This document shows positions 33,536-45,328 of a stretch of 64,000 nucleotides of DNA, piece by piece. The number at the start of each line of letters is the position of its first letter. Position 1 is the stretch's first letter. The stretch covers positions 24,130,707 through 24,194,706 of the forward strand of contig NW_024467121.1 in the NCBI RefSeq assembly GCF_017591425.1. Direction: 5' to 3'. The position numbers were made by a program, and so were the translations under genes. The DNA comes from Ochotona curzoniae. Taxonomy: Eukaryota; Chordata; Mammalia; Lagomorpha; Ochotonidae. Below the pieces are notes generated by a model. That model was not told the DNA's origin and did not search any database. It saw only the letters and a list, made by a program, of their open reading frames with translations.

Positions 33536-34560
33536 TTATTTTAGCATCAAATGTTCTATGCTCTGCCAATTTTTTTACTCTGCCCACAGCCCCTAGAACG
33601 ATGCTCAAGACATCTTTCATGCATAGAGCCTCCCAGTCCGTTGTTATCACCCTGATTCCCACCACCGCCTCACCTCCTTGCTTCACATCTTACCCCTACT
33701 AAACACTACAGTGCAGCAATGCCTGTTTTTCTTTGTTCCAGTTAAATAGGAGATGATCACAAAAACTGGACAAATAGGCCTATTTTTTGCCTATTAGCAT
33801 GAATTCACTATGGATATTCAACGCTGACACAATAATCGCACCATATCTCTCTTGTCTTACTGCCTTGTACCTCTCCTTCTCTTGTCTCCAAGCCTCTCCT
33901 TCAGTTCTCAAAATAGAATCATCAGATGAGAACTCCTTTGTTTTGTTTTTGGAACACCCCAGCAGCCTTCTGTATGTATACCTTCGTGGTTTAAGCCCAA
34001 ACCTGCTATGCCAGGAGGCAACACCTGCTTCTAGCCAGAATCAGTCCCACCACTGTCTTTGGATGCCATTTACCCTTTCAATTTAAAGATTTTTGCTTCT
34101 GCAATTTCCTTCACACTCCCCATTAAGAAAAGTTCCCCAATCTCATATTTTCCCATCTACCATCCCATCTTATGCTCATCTTTCAGCAAAACTTTTTGTA
34201 ATAAATGGTTGATTTTTTTTCATATTTCTGTCTCACTTGTCTCTAGCGTTTCGACCCAAGCCATCATGTCAATGAAATATCATTTACTAATGATTTCAGC
34301 AAGTTCCAGCTTAGCCAATGTCAATGTTAAATCTGTCCTTTTTCTTATTCTACAACTTATGAATGTGGGAGACACAATTATACACTCTTATCTTTTTTAA
34401 AAAATAATACTTTCTTTTTAAACTTCATAGTTTAATGACTTACTTTTGTCATTGACTTCTTGTTAATCTCTTGTCAAATTAAAAATACACTGCAAAAAGA
34501 AAAAAAAATGAAAAGAGAAAGCAATGAAAGGGAGAAGGGAAGGGAGAAAGTGAATGTCGT
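33536..34560. other. Unassigned intergenic sequence
   Basis: No gene. Two overlapping plus frames of 99 and 113 codons (33787-34400) are rich in Ser/Phe/Ile, as expected from pyrimidine-rich sequence, and have no domain. Confidence 0.45.
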
Positions 34561-34569
34561 TATGTTAGA

Positions 34570-34735
34570 ATTAAGTCTAAAAACTATGTGGGATAACATA
34601 ATAAAAGCTATATCTAAAAAGTGTATCTAAAATTATAAAGTATATAAACAAAATATAGAAAACTATGTAAATAAATTAAAAACTATCTAAAAATTATACC
34701 TAAAAACTACATTGGATAACAAAACTAAAAATGAG
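34570..34735 (+). repeat. Degenerate A-rich tandem repeat
   Basis: A loosely repeated unit with 'CTAAAAACTATGT' and 'CTAAAAATTATA' variants occurs several times, and 'ATAACA' words recur. The sequence is more than two-thirds A and T. It adjoins the L1-derived block on its right and may be an expanded L1 3' end. Confidence 0.55.
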
Positions 34736-36000
34736 AAAAGATTTGGGATTCTTGCATCCCATGTGGTAGATCCAAATGGGAGTAGGTGACCTCAGAGTTC
34801 TGTTTCCAAAGGCACTCCAGTTCGCCATTGTCTCCTTGGCAGTTGGGATGTACTCCTTGGTGCCCATACTGATAGTCTTTGGTGAGGATCCGAGAGTCTT
34901 CAGAGTTGGGATACAAGCCTCCTCCTGTCCATCTGCTCCACGCTGGGGTTCCCCGCACCCTGCTCTGTGCCTATGACCTCCTGTTAAGAAGTTGTCAGGT
35001 TCAGTCTTGATTCCCTCTATATGACTTTGTAGTTTTACTATTGTCTGATGCTGATTCAAGTCTGTTGTCTGTGAGTTACCTGTTATGTTCCCGATAGATT
35101 ATACTTCACGTGTTTCTCACACCTTCTAAGGAGATGAAAGATTTCTCTGCTCTCCCACCCCCTTTTTGAGTAGCTTAGGGTGTTGTATATTAGGTTTTAC
35201 AATTCTTTGATGTAGATCCTAAGCGGTCTGACTCACATTGATTGTACATTCATTGGTTACATCACAATATCTTATTGTATGAGATACAGGCAGTTAGGGG
35301 TTGGAATGATATTACAGTTTACAGGTACTGTTTTTCGGATTTACATCATTTCATTTTGAATTAAGGCAAACATGTGGTATCTAACTTTTTGGGTTTGACT
35401 CATTTCCTTTTGCATAATGGATTCCAGTTGGGCCCATTTGGCCACAAAAAACTACATTTCATTTTTTAAATAGCTGAGAGGTATTCCATGGAGTAAATGA
35501 ACCATGGTTTTCTTATCCAGTCTTCTGTTGATGGGCATTTCGGTTGCTTCCATGTTTTTGGAATTGCTGATTGTGCTGCTATGAACGTAGGGGTGTATGT
35601 TGGTTTCTCGTCTAGCAGGAGTTTTGGATATGTTTCTAGAAGTGTTATTGCTGGATCATATGGTATGCAGATTTTCAGTTGTTTGAGTGTTCTCCATACT
35701 GATTTCCATAGAGGCTGTACAAGCCTGCAGTCCCACCAAGAGTGGAGTAGGGTTCCCTTTTCCCCACATCCTCACCAGCAAGTGATATTAATGGTTTTTT
35801 GTTTGTGAGCCATCCTTACTGGCATTAGGTGATACCTCATTGTGGTCTTTATTTGGATTTCCCTTATTGCCAAGGAACTTGAGCATTTTTTCATGTTTGC
35901 CATTTGGATTTGTTCCTTTGTGAAATGTCTGCCCATTTCCCATGCCCATTTCTTGAGCGGTTTGTTTTGGTGGTTTGGTTGGTGCCCTGAGTGGTCCGCA
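34736..36000 (-). mobile_element. L1 3' region, minus strand
   Basis: The plus strand gives the complement of the L1 end: 'TTATTGCTGGATCATATGG', 'GTTCTCCATACTGATTTCC', 'ATAGAGGCTGTACAAGCCTG', 'CAGTCCCACCAAGAGTGGAG', 'TTCCCTTTTCCCCACATCC', 'ACCTCATTGTGGTCTTTATT', 'TGAGCATTTTTTCATGTTTG', 'CATTTCTTGAGCGGTTTG'. These are secure at 35.38-35.99 kb. The 34.74-35.37 kb part is assigned to its 3' UTR only by continuity. Confidence 0.82.
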
Positions 36001-36590
36001 GAAACAGAAGAACAGTAAACTTCGTTTGGGACTAGGGAGAGGGGCTTTATCTGATCCTTACTCAGTTCCAACTTTGGATCCCCACCCTCTCTTACAATGA
36101 CCATCAGGTCGCTCCGGAGCACCCCCCCTCCCCCAAGAAAAAGCAAACAAAACTTAGAATAGATAGAGAACAACAAGGAAAACTTAGAACCAGGTCAGTG
36201 TGGATCCACATATACCTTAATAGAAAGGACACAAAGATTAGCCACTCCTCACTAGGGTATTGAAGATTTCTTTGCACACCCCACCTAAAACTGTTCTGCA
36301 CCTCAGCTGTTGACATATGCCTTGTTAGAGTTATAAGCCAGTTTAGACTATCCTAAAATCTGCCAAGTTCAGCAAAATTATGCTTCAACACTATAAACTG
36401 CTAAATACTAAAATGAAAATAGACACAAGACAGCTGAATAGTACCCTATAGCCATTTTAAGGTATATAGCAGCCAGTTCTGTGTATAAATTAAAATTGAA
36501 ATGTCAATGAAGTAGTCATAGGATGTGGCTAAGAACTTGCATTTTTTAGTATATTGGTTACTCAATACCATGCCAATTAATTCCATAATG
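36001..36590. other. Unassigned intergenic sequence
   Basis: Adjacent to the L1 block; a short poly-C/A stretch at 36121-36140. No gene. Confidence 0.4.
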
Positions 36591-36594
36591 TTGT

Positions 36595-36910
36595 AAATTG
36601 TTGTTGATGTTGTGTTGGGGCTTCAGTTGATCGAGATGATATTCTGCCAGCTCTACCTTCAGACCAGAGATGGTCTCCCGAAGAAACCGTTGAACTTCTC
36701 TGGACAATAAGATGCTGGACTCCATTCTTGATATATGTATGCAAAGAAAGAATCTTGACTTAATTTGAACTGTAATACTGCAACAAGGTGGAGGAATCCA
36801 CCATGGGGGGGAGGGCACAGGAAAGGGTTGGGGCAATCCCAGAGCCCATGAAACTGTGTCACACAATGCAATGGAATTAATAAGAATTTTTTAAAAATGA
36901 GAAAAGAAAT
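36595..36910 (+). mobile_element. Lagomorph L1 3' end, plus strand
   Basis: 'GTGTTGGGGCTTCAGTTGATC', 'CCAGAGATGGTCTCCCGAAG', 'GACAATAAGATGCTGGACTCC', 'CAACAAGGTGGAGGAATCC', a G7 run, 'GGGGCAATCCCAGAGCCC', 'ATGAAACTGTGTCACACAATG', then an A-rich end. The terminal ~130 bp is the same sequence as the mini-L1 at 19.8 kb. Confidence 0.85.
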
Positions 36911-37560
36911 CTTAAAATAATCCACATGAAAATCAGGTGGTCATCTTGTGGTCATCTTTCATTCCATTCTTACTTTTGTACTCAGTCTCTGTCCCATCAA
37001 CAAGTTTGGTCAGCAGTTTCTCAATATACATCAAGAATTCAACAATTTATCACTAACTATATTACTATAATCCTAGGTCATATTAACTTACTTAGATTAT
37101 GAGGAAGGCACATAATAAGATGAGCTTTGAATGAATAAAATACATGGGATAGGACCTTTGCAAGCAAAGCAAGGAATGTAGAAAGGACTGCAGAGGCGTA
37201 GTATTGATACAATTTTAAATGTGATGGTGGAAGACCTAGAGAACGTGGAAGTTTGCATCTGGAAAAGCCACAAGGGAGGAGTGAGGAAATTCATGGAGTT
37301 TTCTGAAGGAGATCTCTAGAGAGAGGCACTCCCAGTGAAAGGGCCCTCACGCAGGAATGGGCTGTGGTGGGTTGTGTATGACTTGGAAACCTATGTAGTC
37401 TGTGTAATAATGAAGCAGTGGAACAGGTGAGACAGAACAAATGTGGGACATTGTTGGCTTCATGAAAACTTGCGTTTGATCTGTGAAAGAGGGGAAGATT
37501 GAGAGTAAAGCTGAAGATCACTCTGGAGCCCTGGATTAAGAACAGATTAAAGTTATAGTT
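36911..37560. other. Unassigned intergenic sequence, possible old repeat
   Basis: 37080-37500 is purine-rich ('TGGGCTGTGGTGGG', 'GAAGATCACTCTGGAGCCCTGG') and may belong to the same unnamed old family suggested at 28.7 kb. No gene. Confidence 0.3.
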
Positions 37561-37574
37561 TTCTGCATGCAGCG

Positions 37575-38302
37575 GTAGGGACGCTGTGCCAAGGAGGCGC
37601 TGCTCCTCCGGTGCTGCCAGCCGAACCCTGCACGGTCCCTCAGACTCAGTTTCTCAGTCCAGCAGAGGAACTCTGAGTTTCACCTCCTTTCCTCACAACT
37701 CTAGGGTGTCATTGCCATTGGACTTATGGACCATCAGTGTGGCTGATGCTGGGCAGTCAGCTGCTTCTCAGGCCTCCAGGGTACCTGTGGTTTCCAATTC
37801 ACAGCACTACCCAACCTGAGGGAGTGGGACTGTGCATCAGTACTGGCTCCAGCAACAGCAAAGTTTAGGGATCAAGACTCAGACAGAACTTTCCTATGGA
37901 TTCTGGACTTGGGCAAATAGAACCGAACAAGTCCATTGATGCTTCCTTCCAACTGCCTTTGGAACCCAGACCGAGCAGATTGTTGAGTTAAAGGGTACAC
38001 AGTGTCAGAGGATTAAGTCTGGTAAACAGGAAACAAAATTTGTAGTTGCAACTGGCCTTTGGACTTGGAGAAAGATGTAATTCTTGTCTGAAGCAGGGAC
38101 TACAAAGAAGTTTCTCCCTATGGTCGAGAATATGTTGTTGACAAGCAATTGGCATCTCAGTAATGGTTCTAAATGTAATGAGTTGTATTGGAGCCTCTGT
38201 CTCCCATCAGTTGCCTGTGACTGGTAATCATCTGTGTGTTCAGTGAGGACATCTTCTTAAATAAAAGAGAAAAACATTTTCTTTTCAAAGAAAAAAAAAA
38301 GT
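37575..38302 (+). pseudogene. Possible processed retrocopy of an unidentified transcript
   Basis: The segment starts GC-rich (37575-37640), runs intronless for about 700 bp, has an AATAAA at about 38260 and a terminal A-rich tail with an A10 run at 38289-38299. These features fit a retroposed mRNA. No reading frame is long, and I could not match the short frames (77 codons at 37586-37819) to a known protein. A target duplication was not found. Alternatively it is an unclassified repeat. Confidence 0.4.
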
Positions 38303-40980
38303 GAAAGGAGCTGATCTGAAAGCCCAAGCCATCTGAACAGTGTTAGGGTTTCTATGCATTAAGGAAAGAGGTAAGTGTGGAAGTGTCCACTCAATGACAA
38401 CCATTCCAAAACAGAAAAGCAGCAGCCTGGCTAAGGTGTGTGCACCTAGAGTCCTACTTCTACCTCTGTCTTAAACTCACCAAGAGGTATGCTCTGGGGT
38501 AAGCACCCGGCTGTCTGAAGAGGAGGAGCTGGGAGCTGATACTAGAGGAAGTTGCCATTTCTCTTTCGCCAACCATCTCACAGCTCAATGTCCATGGGGC
38601 TGGTACAAGAAGGCTGAGAAGCGAGGTAGCCCTCTGGTGTTACCACTTTGAGCTCTAGGCAGCAGCTTCGTTAGGAAGGAACCTGGGTAGTTTGGGACAT
38701 TCTTTGAATGTTGTTTTCTCTACTCCCAGTCAATCAGGAGTTGATCACTCCCTGAGTAGGACCACCTCTGTGACTAGAGAGCTTGCACGCATGACTGCAA
38801 GGCAAGAGTTGAAGGTGGGCTTGTGGAGTGGCATCGACAGGACTGTGACTCTGTGTGTGGGTCAGCCCCACGTTTCCTTGGGCAATGCTTGTGTGAGGGT
38901 GGGCCCAGTGAGAGTTCCCAAGCCCCCACAGCCCTGACAATGTTGCAAATGAGAGATGCCAGCGGCCTGGCTTTTCCCAGTCAGTGCATTGCGCCTGTTG
39001 TTACACCCCTGCAGGAGCCCGGAGCCAGCCCAGGCAGGGCGCACTATCTTGTTAAATTCCATATGGTTGGCAGCTTATTTCATTCACTTGTTTATTGTAC
39101 TATCTGGCATGTTTTTCTTTATCTAATTTTGTATTCAGTTATAACCATGGTAGGGGTGGTGACTGTATGGCAAATGTGATCCCTGGTGCTGCAGTGGGCC
39201 GGACTTCTTTTCTTTGGACAAGATGATACTGTGAGTTTCACTGTCTTCTCTCTTTGTGTGTGACTGTTACAATATTTCACTTTTCAAAGTAGAGATCAGG
39301 CGTTCACTCCAATGAGGGGAGACTTCAGAGTACTTGTCATTCTCCCCACAAGCCTGTCCATCTCAGCACTAGGAGTGGGATCCTCTTGCCTGGGATGCTG
39401 GTTCCTTCCATTAGGGTAGAAGCCAGGTGTAAACGTCTGTCCACCTGCACTGGGGTTTACATTCTCCTCTTGGCTGCAACTGGGGGGAGAGGCCAGTGGG
39501 CAGGCAGCCTTCACCTTGCCTTACACCTACAGAGACCCCAGCCACTCTGTGTGGGCAGGGTGCTTTCAACACCAGACCTCTGGGGGACTGGGGGAGGAAG
39601 GAGGGGAGAAATCTTGGAAGGGAAGAAGTATCGGCTTTCTCAAGTGAAGTGTTTACAACTTACTGTAACATTTGGATTTTCATAAGAGATGTGATACTTT
39701 TGATAATAAAATTCTTAACCATTACAATTAAAAAGTTAGTTTATAGTTAATATAATAGTTATCATACTATTGCAATATTCTACTCAAGATGGATGGTGGC
39801 TTAGATCTGACAGAGATGATGGGGTATGGCCCAGGTAGTGGGTGTGTTCTGAGGGCAGCATCACTTGGCCTTGCCATCAGGTGGGATGTGGGATATGACA
39901 GGGACAGAGGAGTCAAGGATGACTTTAAGATTTTTACTCTGCTAGAGGGTTGAGATGCCATTAGCAGTACTGAGGAAGATAAATGAGTAGTTTGCTGGGG
40001 GACAGCAGAAGTTGGGTTTTAGCCATTTTCTCTCAGGGAGACAAAGGTAATAATATGGCTGTTGTCCAGACTCTGTGATGAGACCACAGCCCTTGCAGCT
40101 ACCTTCAGTACAGTTTGCAGGACCCTGCAGCAGGAGACCAAGCTGTGCCATGACCAGATTTCTCATTCCCTGAATTTGTGAGTTAATAAATTGTAGTGCT
40201 GGAAGATGCTAAGTTTGTGATAATTCAGTTCCATAGCAACAGATGGCTAATGCAATGAGTATATGGTACAGTCAGTTTGATTTACCAAGAAGGGTTTCAT
40301 TGTTTTGAAGAGTGATCTCTATAGATCATTGCAAAGGTCATTTTATTTATAAAAAGAAAAATAAAATGTATCAGAATTAAACATGCATTATATAGTCAGG
40401 TACATTTTTCAGATCTGTGCAGACTTCTAAAAATCTTTTTTTTTTCCTTTTGGGAATTCCTGTTTCATTTTTTTCAAGATGTGTTTTTAAAAGTACATGT
40501 AGTGCTAAAGTGATTGTTGATATTACATAACTCATATTGGTTTAGCCAAGGGTAACTAAAAGTAACTGGACAGATGCGATGCATAGTCTTACAGAATTTT
40601 ACCTGACAGTTTTGAGAAATGCAAATCTGAATTCTTACAATATTAAAATATTTGAAACAGGCATGTGGAAATAGACTGATCACTAGTTAAATTCGTTGGA
40701 TAATTCATGAGGAGCAAAGGAATGAAAAATTTTGAATTATCAGCAAATTTGGAGCTTTTAATCCTGTTGGGAACAAAAGACTTATGAGGACAAATGATGT
40801 TCCACAGGGCAGCCTGCCATTTCAGGAAGGAGGAGCCACAGCATCAGAATTCTAGGGACAGTGGAGGCTGGCCAAGGGCAAGTCTAAATTTTGCTTGTTT
40901 TAATGCACTTTAAACCACATATTAAAAAATGAAGATTTTTTTTTAGTGTTGACTTTTTTATTGTGTATTTGTTTATTTAA
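38303..40980. other. Unassigned intergenic sequence
   Basis: Includes a GC-richer block at 38.4-39.6 kb with overlapping frames of 60-118 codons on both strands, none with a domain. A possible old repeat sits at 39.78-40.0 kb ('GGAGTCAAGGATGACTTTAAG', 'TTGAGATGCCATTAGCAG'), family not named. Confidence 0.4.
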
Positions 40981-40984
40981 AAAC

Positions 40985-41480
40985 AAATTTTAAAGCTTAT
41001 ATGAAAGGGTTTTTAAAGAGCTTATTTAAAATGTACATCATAAAGACCATAGTCTTCCAAAAATTTTTCCACCAAAATAAATTTAATTCCATTTTTATGA
41101 ACTTTTTTTTTAAAGATTTATTTTTATTATTTTTTTCATTGGAAAGGCGGATATACAGAGAGGAGAGACAGAGAGGAAGATCTTCCGTCCAATGATTCAC
41201 TCCCCAAGTGAGCGCAACGGGTCGATACTATGCCAATCCGAAGCCAGGAGCCTCTTCCGGGTCTCCCGCGCGGGTGCAGGGTCCCAAAGCTTTGGGCCGT
41301 CCTCGACTGCTTTCCCAGGCCACAGGCAGGGAGCTGGAAGGGAAGCGGGGCTGCTGGGATTAGAACCGGCGCCCATATGGGATCCTGGGCGTGCAAGGTG
41401 AGGACCTTTAACCACTTGCGCCACCGCGCCGGGCCCATTTTTTTTATGAACTTTTTGATGTACCCTCATAATTATATAAA
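40985..41480. mobile_element. Mariner-like MITE (second copy), split by a young CSINE
   Basis: The right arm is clear: 'CCAAAAATTTTTCCACCAAA', 'AAATTTAATTCC', then 'TTTTTATGAAC', and beyond the SINE 'ATGAACTTTTTGATGTACCC'. This matches the right arm of the 10.06-kb element. The left arm is worn. The CSINE at 41108-41440 interrupts it inside the arm. Confidence 0.65.
41092..41456 (-). mobile_element. CSINE, youngest type, with 16-bp target site duplication
   Basis: The body lies between identical TTTTTATGAACTTTTT copies at 41092-41107 and 41441-41456. CpG-rich head 'TTGCGCCACCGCGCCGGGC', intact body, A-rich tail. Near-identical to the copy at 24.97 kb, so both belong to a recently active subfamily. 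Confidence 0.96.
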
Positions 41481-41639
41481 AGTCATAAACTACCATCAAT
41501 CAGCCTAACTTTCTTGCCTTGAAAATGATAAGGTGTTTAGTGGACCAGCTTATGATGGCATTTTAATCTATTTCCTATTGCAATGATGTTGCCAAAACCA
41601 TAAAAGGACTCTTAGGCTCAAATTTTGCTTTTCCCGTAT

Positions 41640-42075
41640 ATTAGTGTCTGTGGAAGTGCACCCCTGAACCAGCCCATTGGATGCCCAAGAACCCCAAAAC
41701 CTGTACGCTCCCAGCCCACTGAGAGTGCTAGCAGGAGGCAGGCTTCCTGGGTGGGACTGGGGATGAGCAGCACCTCCCTGTGCCTCCTTCCTCATTAGTT
41801 GTTTGTAACCGAGTGTATCCCTTTCCTCAGTTAATTGGTTTGATTGTTAGAATCCATTCCTGAAAAAACATGTTTACTGCTTTGCCACTATGGTGATTGT
41901 TGCTTCATTTCCTTGTTTGCTATCTTTAGAGGGACTGTCTGTGGTTGCCTAGGAAACCTGCTGAGATCAATAAAGGGTGCATTGCTTCACTCACCTTGCA
42001 TCCCCTGTGTCCTGATCTTTCTTGGTGTGGTCGTCATACCTTGAGTCCTAGTCTCCTCAGAGGGATCATCCACAA
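41640..42075 (+). mobile_element. LTR-like element, approximate limits
   Basis: The left edge is 'TGTCTGTGGAAGTGC'. A single AATAAA at 41969-41974 is followed by a CT-rich, U5-like stretch 'CTTTCTTGGTGTGGTCG'. The layout of pyrimidine-rich U3, polyadenylation signal and U5 suggests an LTR, but no target duplication or TG...CA pair was established. No retroviral coding sequence is seen next to it. Confidence 0.4.
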
Positions 42076-42524
42076 GTGTTCCCATTCATATTTCAAGTGG
42101 TAAACGACTTTCAAAATTCTCAAATAGGGACACAACATTTTGACTGAGGCAGGTAATTAGAAGTGTGGACTTGAGCTGAGGGGCTGGCTCATCATTGTAG
42201 CAGAGCAAACCTCAAGGACACCTGATGCAGTTGGGAGCAAGGCTCAGGCACCACTGGAGAATCGACTGTGGTCGTAGTGGCAGCTGATCCCAAAGCAGAG
42301 CATGCATTTAGATGTTTATCCAAAGTATTGTTTTAAATTTTGGTAGAGACATAAAGAACAATGTGCCATGAGAAAGCCCACAGCATTATCTTCATGAAAC
42401 CCAAAGATGTATCAACTAGTGATGTCAATTTTGAATAAAACACTGCAACTGAAAAAAGTTGAATCATGATTAGGATGATACAATGAGCAGTCATTCAATA
42501 AACAATTGAAAATGTATGGAAATA

Positions 42525-42847
42525 CTGCTGCTGTGGTATAATACATAAAGTCATCGATGACCTGTGGTACCGACATCCCATAAGGGCTCCAGTTCAAGTC
42601 CTGGCTGCTCCACTCCGCATCCAAGTTCGTATTAATGAACCTGGGAAAGAAGAAGATGGTGCAAGTCCTGAGCACCTGCACCAATGCGGGACACCTGGAG
42701 GAAGCTCCTGACTTCTGAGTTCAGATCAGCTCAACTTTAACTTTTGTAGCAATTTTGGGGAGTGAAGCAGAGGGTGGAAGATTTCTCTCTCTCTCTTTCT
42801 GTAATTGCTTTCAAACAAATGAATAATTAAAAATAAAACTGAAAAAA
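42525..42847 (+). mobile_element. CSINE, old type
   Basis: 'CATCCCATAAGGGCTCCAG', 'GTCCTGGCTGCTCCACTCC', 'GGAGGAAGCTCCTGACTTC', 'TTTGGGGAGTGAAGCAG', a CT-rich block and 'AAACAAATGAATAATTAAAA' tail. Confidence 0.85.
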
Positions 42848-43890
42848 ATTAAAAAGTGTGTGGAAGGTTCTACCCAAGTCCTCTCTGGATTTGATCCTCT
42901 CCATGAAGGGAGATCATTAGATGGAGCTGCTTGGGCTGGCTTTGTACCTCAATGGCTGCTATGCTGAAAGAAGACAAGTGCTAAATGACGCTTGTATAGG
43001 ATGCATTTTAATGTGCTCAGCAGGCATCCTTAACAGCTGGCGGAGAGACTTGGGTTAACCTGGCTCTTTCTATTACAGATGGCTGGAAGGCGTGGGTATG
43101 AATAATGCACTTGTTTGCTTGGTCTTATGTTACCAAATTTGTAATGATATTGTCTGTGAAGATGTCAACTGAAAAAGAACTTTTGGCAAAATACTGATGA
43201 AGACATGCTCAGCAAGATATATGTGGCAGACCCTGTAACAATTTCATAAAAGAATGCAAGGCCATGGCAACAGATGCAGCCAAATGTGGAAAGACAAAGC
43301 TGAGAAAAGCAGCAGCTCACTCCAAGGCTGTCAGACCTCTCAGGAAAAGGACAGAAACCACCAGAACTTTCATCAAGATACCTCAACTCACCTCCCACTG
43401 CCAAGGTGTCCGTGTGTTCAACCAGAAAAATATGGCTTTTCTTAAAAAGTGTTGCTAAATATTTTATCTTAAAAAACTTGTCAGAAAACAAACAAAAAAA
43501 TCTTTGAAAGCTAGCTGTGATGTATCCATGGAAATTGGCTTAGCCAAAGGCAATTGTTTGCCAGAGTTCATTTTTTCTAACTATACCTCAGAAGTATAAT
43601 ATGGATGAATCAGTAGCCTTTCTCATGTCATGTCATATTGTCATCTTATTTTATCCATAAATTGCTTTCATGTTACCTATGTAAAATGTTTTAATTAAAT
43701 ATAAATACCTATGAACTCAATCCAAGAGCTAGAATATTAAAAAAACTATATTAATCAAATATTACATCATTCTATCTACCCATCAATATCCTAAATAGTG
43801 TTGATTCTTTCATGAAAAATTAGAATAAATGAAAGTAACATATAAATATACATCTCCAAAGACCAGACTTTGATTTTTTTAGAGACATTC
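42848..43890. other. Unassigned intergenic sequence
   Basis: The segment 43150-43490 has adjacent Lys-rich frames of 63-64 codons and ends in an A-rich stretch. I considered a degraded retrocopy but could not identify a parent. No other gene-like signal. Confidence 0.4.
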
Positions 43891-44282
43891 ATAAAAAGCT
43901 TATAAATGGTGTTCTGAGTACTTGCTTTTCTCAGTCAATATTTTTACTGAGAATCTTTCTTTCAGGTAGTTATCATTATTTTTGCCATATCCCATTTCAC
44001 TTTGTGACTTATCTCACAGTTCATTTGTCCATTTTGAGGTAAGAATTTTGTTGTTATACATCTTTTTAAATCTGTCACCTCATGTCCATGTTCAAGAGTT
44101 TGTTTTGGATATAAATCCAAAATGGAACAGTAGAATTGAAAGGTATACAAATGTTTAACTAAAAGAAAAAAGCCAAATTGTTTTCAAAAGTAACTATGTC
44201 AGTTTTCCTCACCATGATCAGCATACTTGAAAGGACATCTTCATTTTTTCCAAACCAGTGATTGCAACTTGACATCATTTTT

Positions 44283-44692
44283 AAAGACTTATTTTATTTG
44301 AAAGGGAGGGTTACAGAGAGATAGGGAGGGAGGGAGGAAGGGAAGGAAGGAGAGGAAAAGAAGAGGGAGTGGGAGAGAAGGAAAGAAAGAAAGAAAAGAA
44401 AGAAACTGAGAGACTGAATTCTACTCACTGGTTTATTCTCAAAATGGCCACAACAGTTGGGGAGCTGGGGACAGGCCAAGCCAAAGCCAGCAGCCAGGAG
44501 CCAGCAGCTTTATCCAGGTCTCCCAGGAGCGTGTGAGCAGCCCAAGGACTTAGGCCGTCCTCCTGTTGTTTTCCAAGGTATTAGTAGGGAGCTGGATCAA
44601 AAGTACAGCCAGGATGTGAACAAGCACCCATGTGAGACTCTAGTGCCACAGATGGCAATTTTAGCCATTTGTGCCACAGATGAAGGCCCTGC
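44283..44692 (-). mobile_element. CSINE with expanded purine tract
   Basis: Reversed tail, then about 100 bp of GGAA/GAAA-rich sequence (44310-44410), then 'CTCACTGGTTTATTCTCAAAATGG', 'GCCAGCAGCCAGGAGCC', 'GGTCTCCCAGGAGCGTG', 'GGGAGCTGGATCAAAAG'. The purine tract is an expansion of the CT-rich SINE segment. Confidence 0.82.
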
Positions 44693-44973
44693 AACCTGTC
44701 ACCTTGTGGTTTGTTGTTTATTTCTCTGGTTATTAGCCATTATTTAAAAGTTTCTTTGGTATAAATGCTCAAGAATACAATTGCCGGGCCATTTTGAGAT
44801 TACATAAACTTTTTAAAGAGAAACCACTCCTTTTTCCATAGTGGTTCTAACATTTTACATGAATGATCAGTTTCTCCACATCCTTGATACCACATTTTCA
44901 TTTCAGTCACAGTGATAGATATGCAGGTGGTGGTTTAAATTTTCCTTTTACTAATGATTACTATTGCTAAACA

Positions 44974-45328
44974 TATTTTCAAAAGTTTTTAAAAAGATTT
45001 ATTTTTATTGTAAAGCCAGATATATAGAGAGGAGGAGAGACAGAGAAGAAGGTCTTCCATCTGATGATTCACTCCCCAAGTGAGCACAATGGCTGGAGCT
45101 GAGCTGATCCAAAGCCAGGAGCTAGGAGCTCTTCCAGGTCTCCCACGCGGGTGCAGGGTCCCAAGGCTTTGGGCCGTCCTGACTGCTTTCCCAGGCCACA
45201 GACAGGGAGCTGGATGGGGAGCAGGGCTGCCAGGATTAGAATTAATGCCTGTGTGGGATCCCGGGAAGTTCAAGGCGAGGACTTTAGGTGCTAGGCCACC
45301 ACGCCGGGCCCTATTTTCAAAAGTTTTT
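44974..45328 (-). mobile_element. CSINE with perfect 17-bp target site duplication, inside L1
   Basis: The body spans 44991-45311, flanked by identical TATTTTCAAAAGTTTTT at 44974-44990 and 45312-45328. Complete young-type element with 'CCACGCGGGTGCAGGGTCCC' and 'CACCACGCCGGGCC'. It has some CpG decay compared with the 24.97-kb copy. Confidence 0.96.

Noticed and set aside
43254..43458. Lys-rich overlapping frames suggesting a ribosomal or histone pseudogene
   Set aside because: I tried to match several small basic proteins by memory and none fitted. Left as unassigned sequence.
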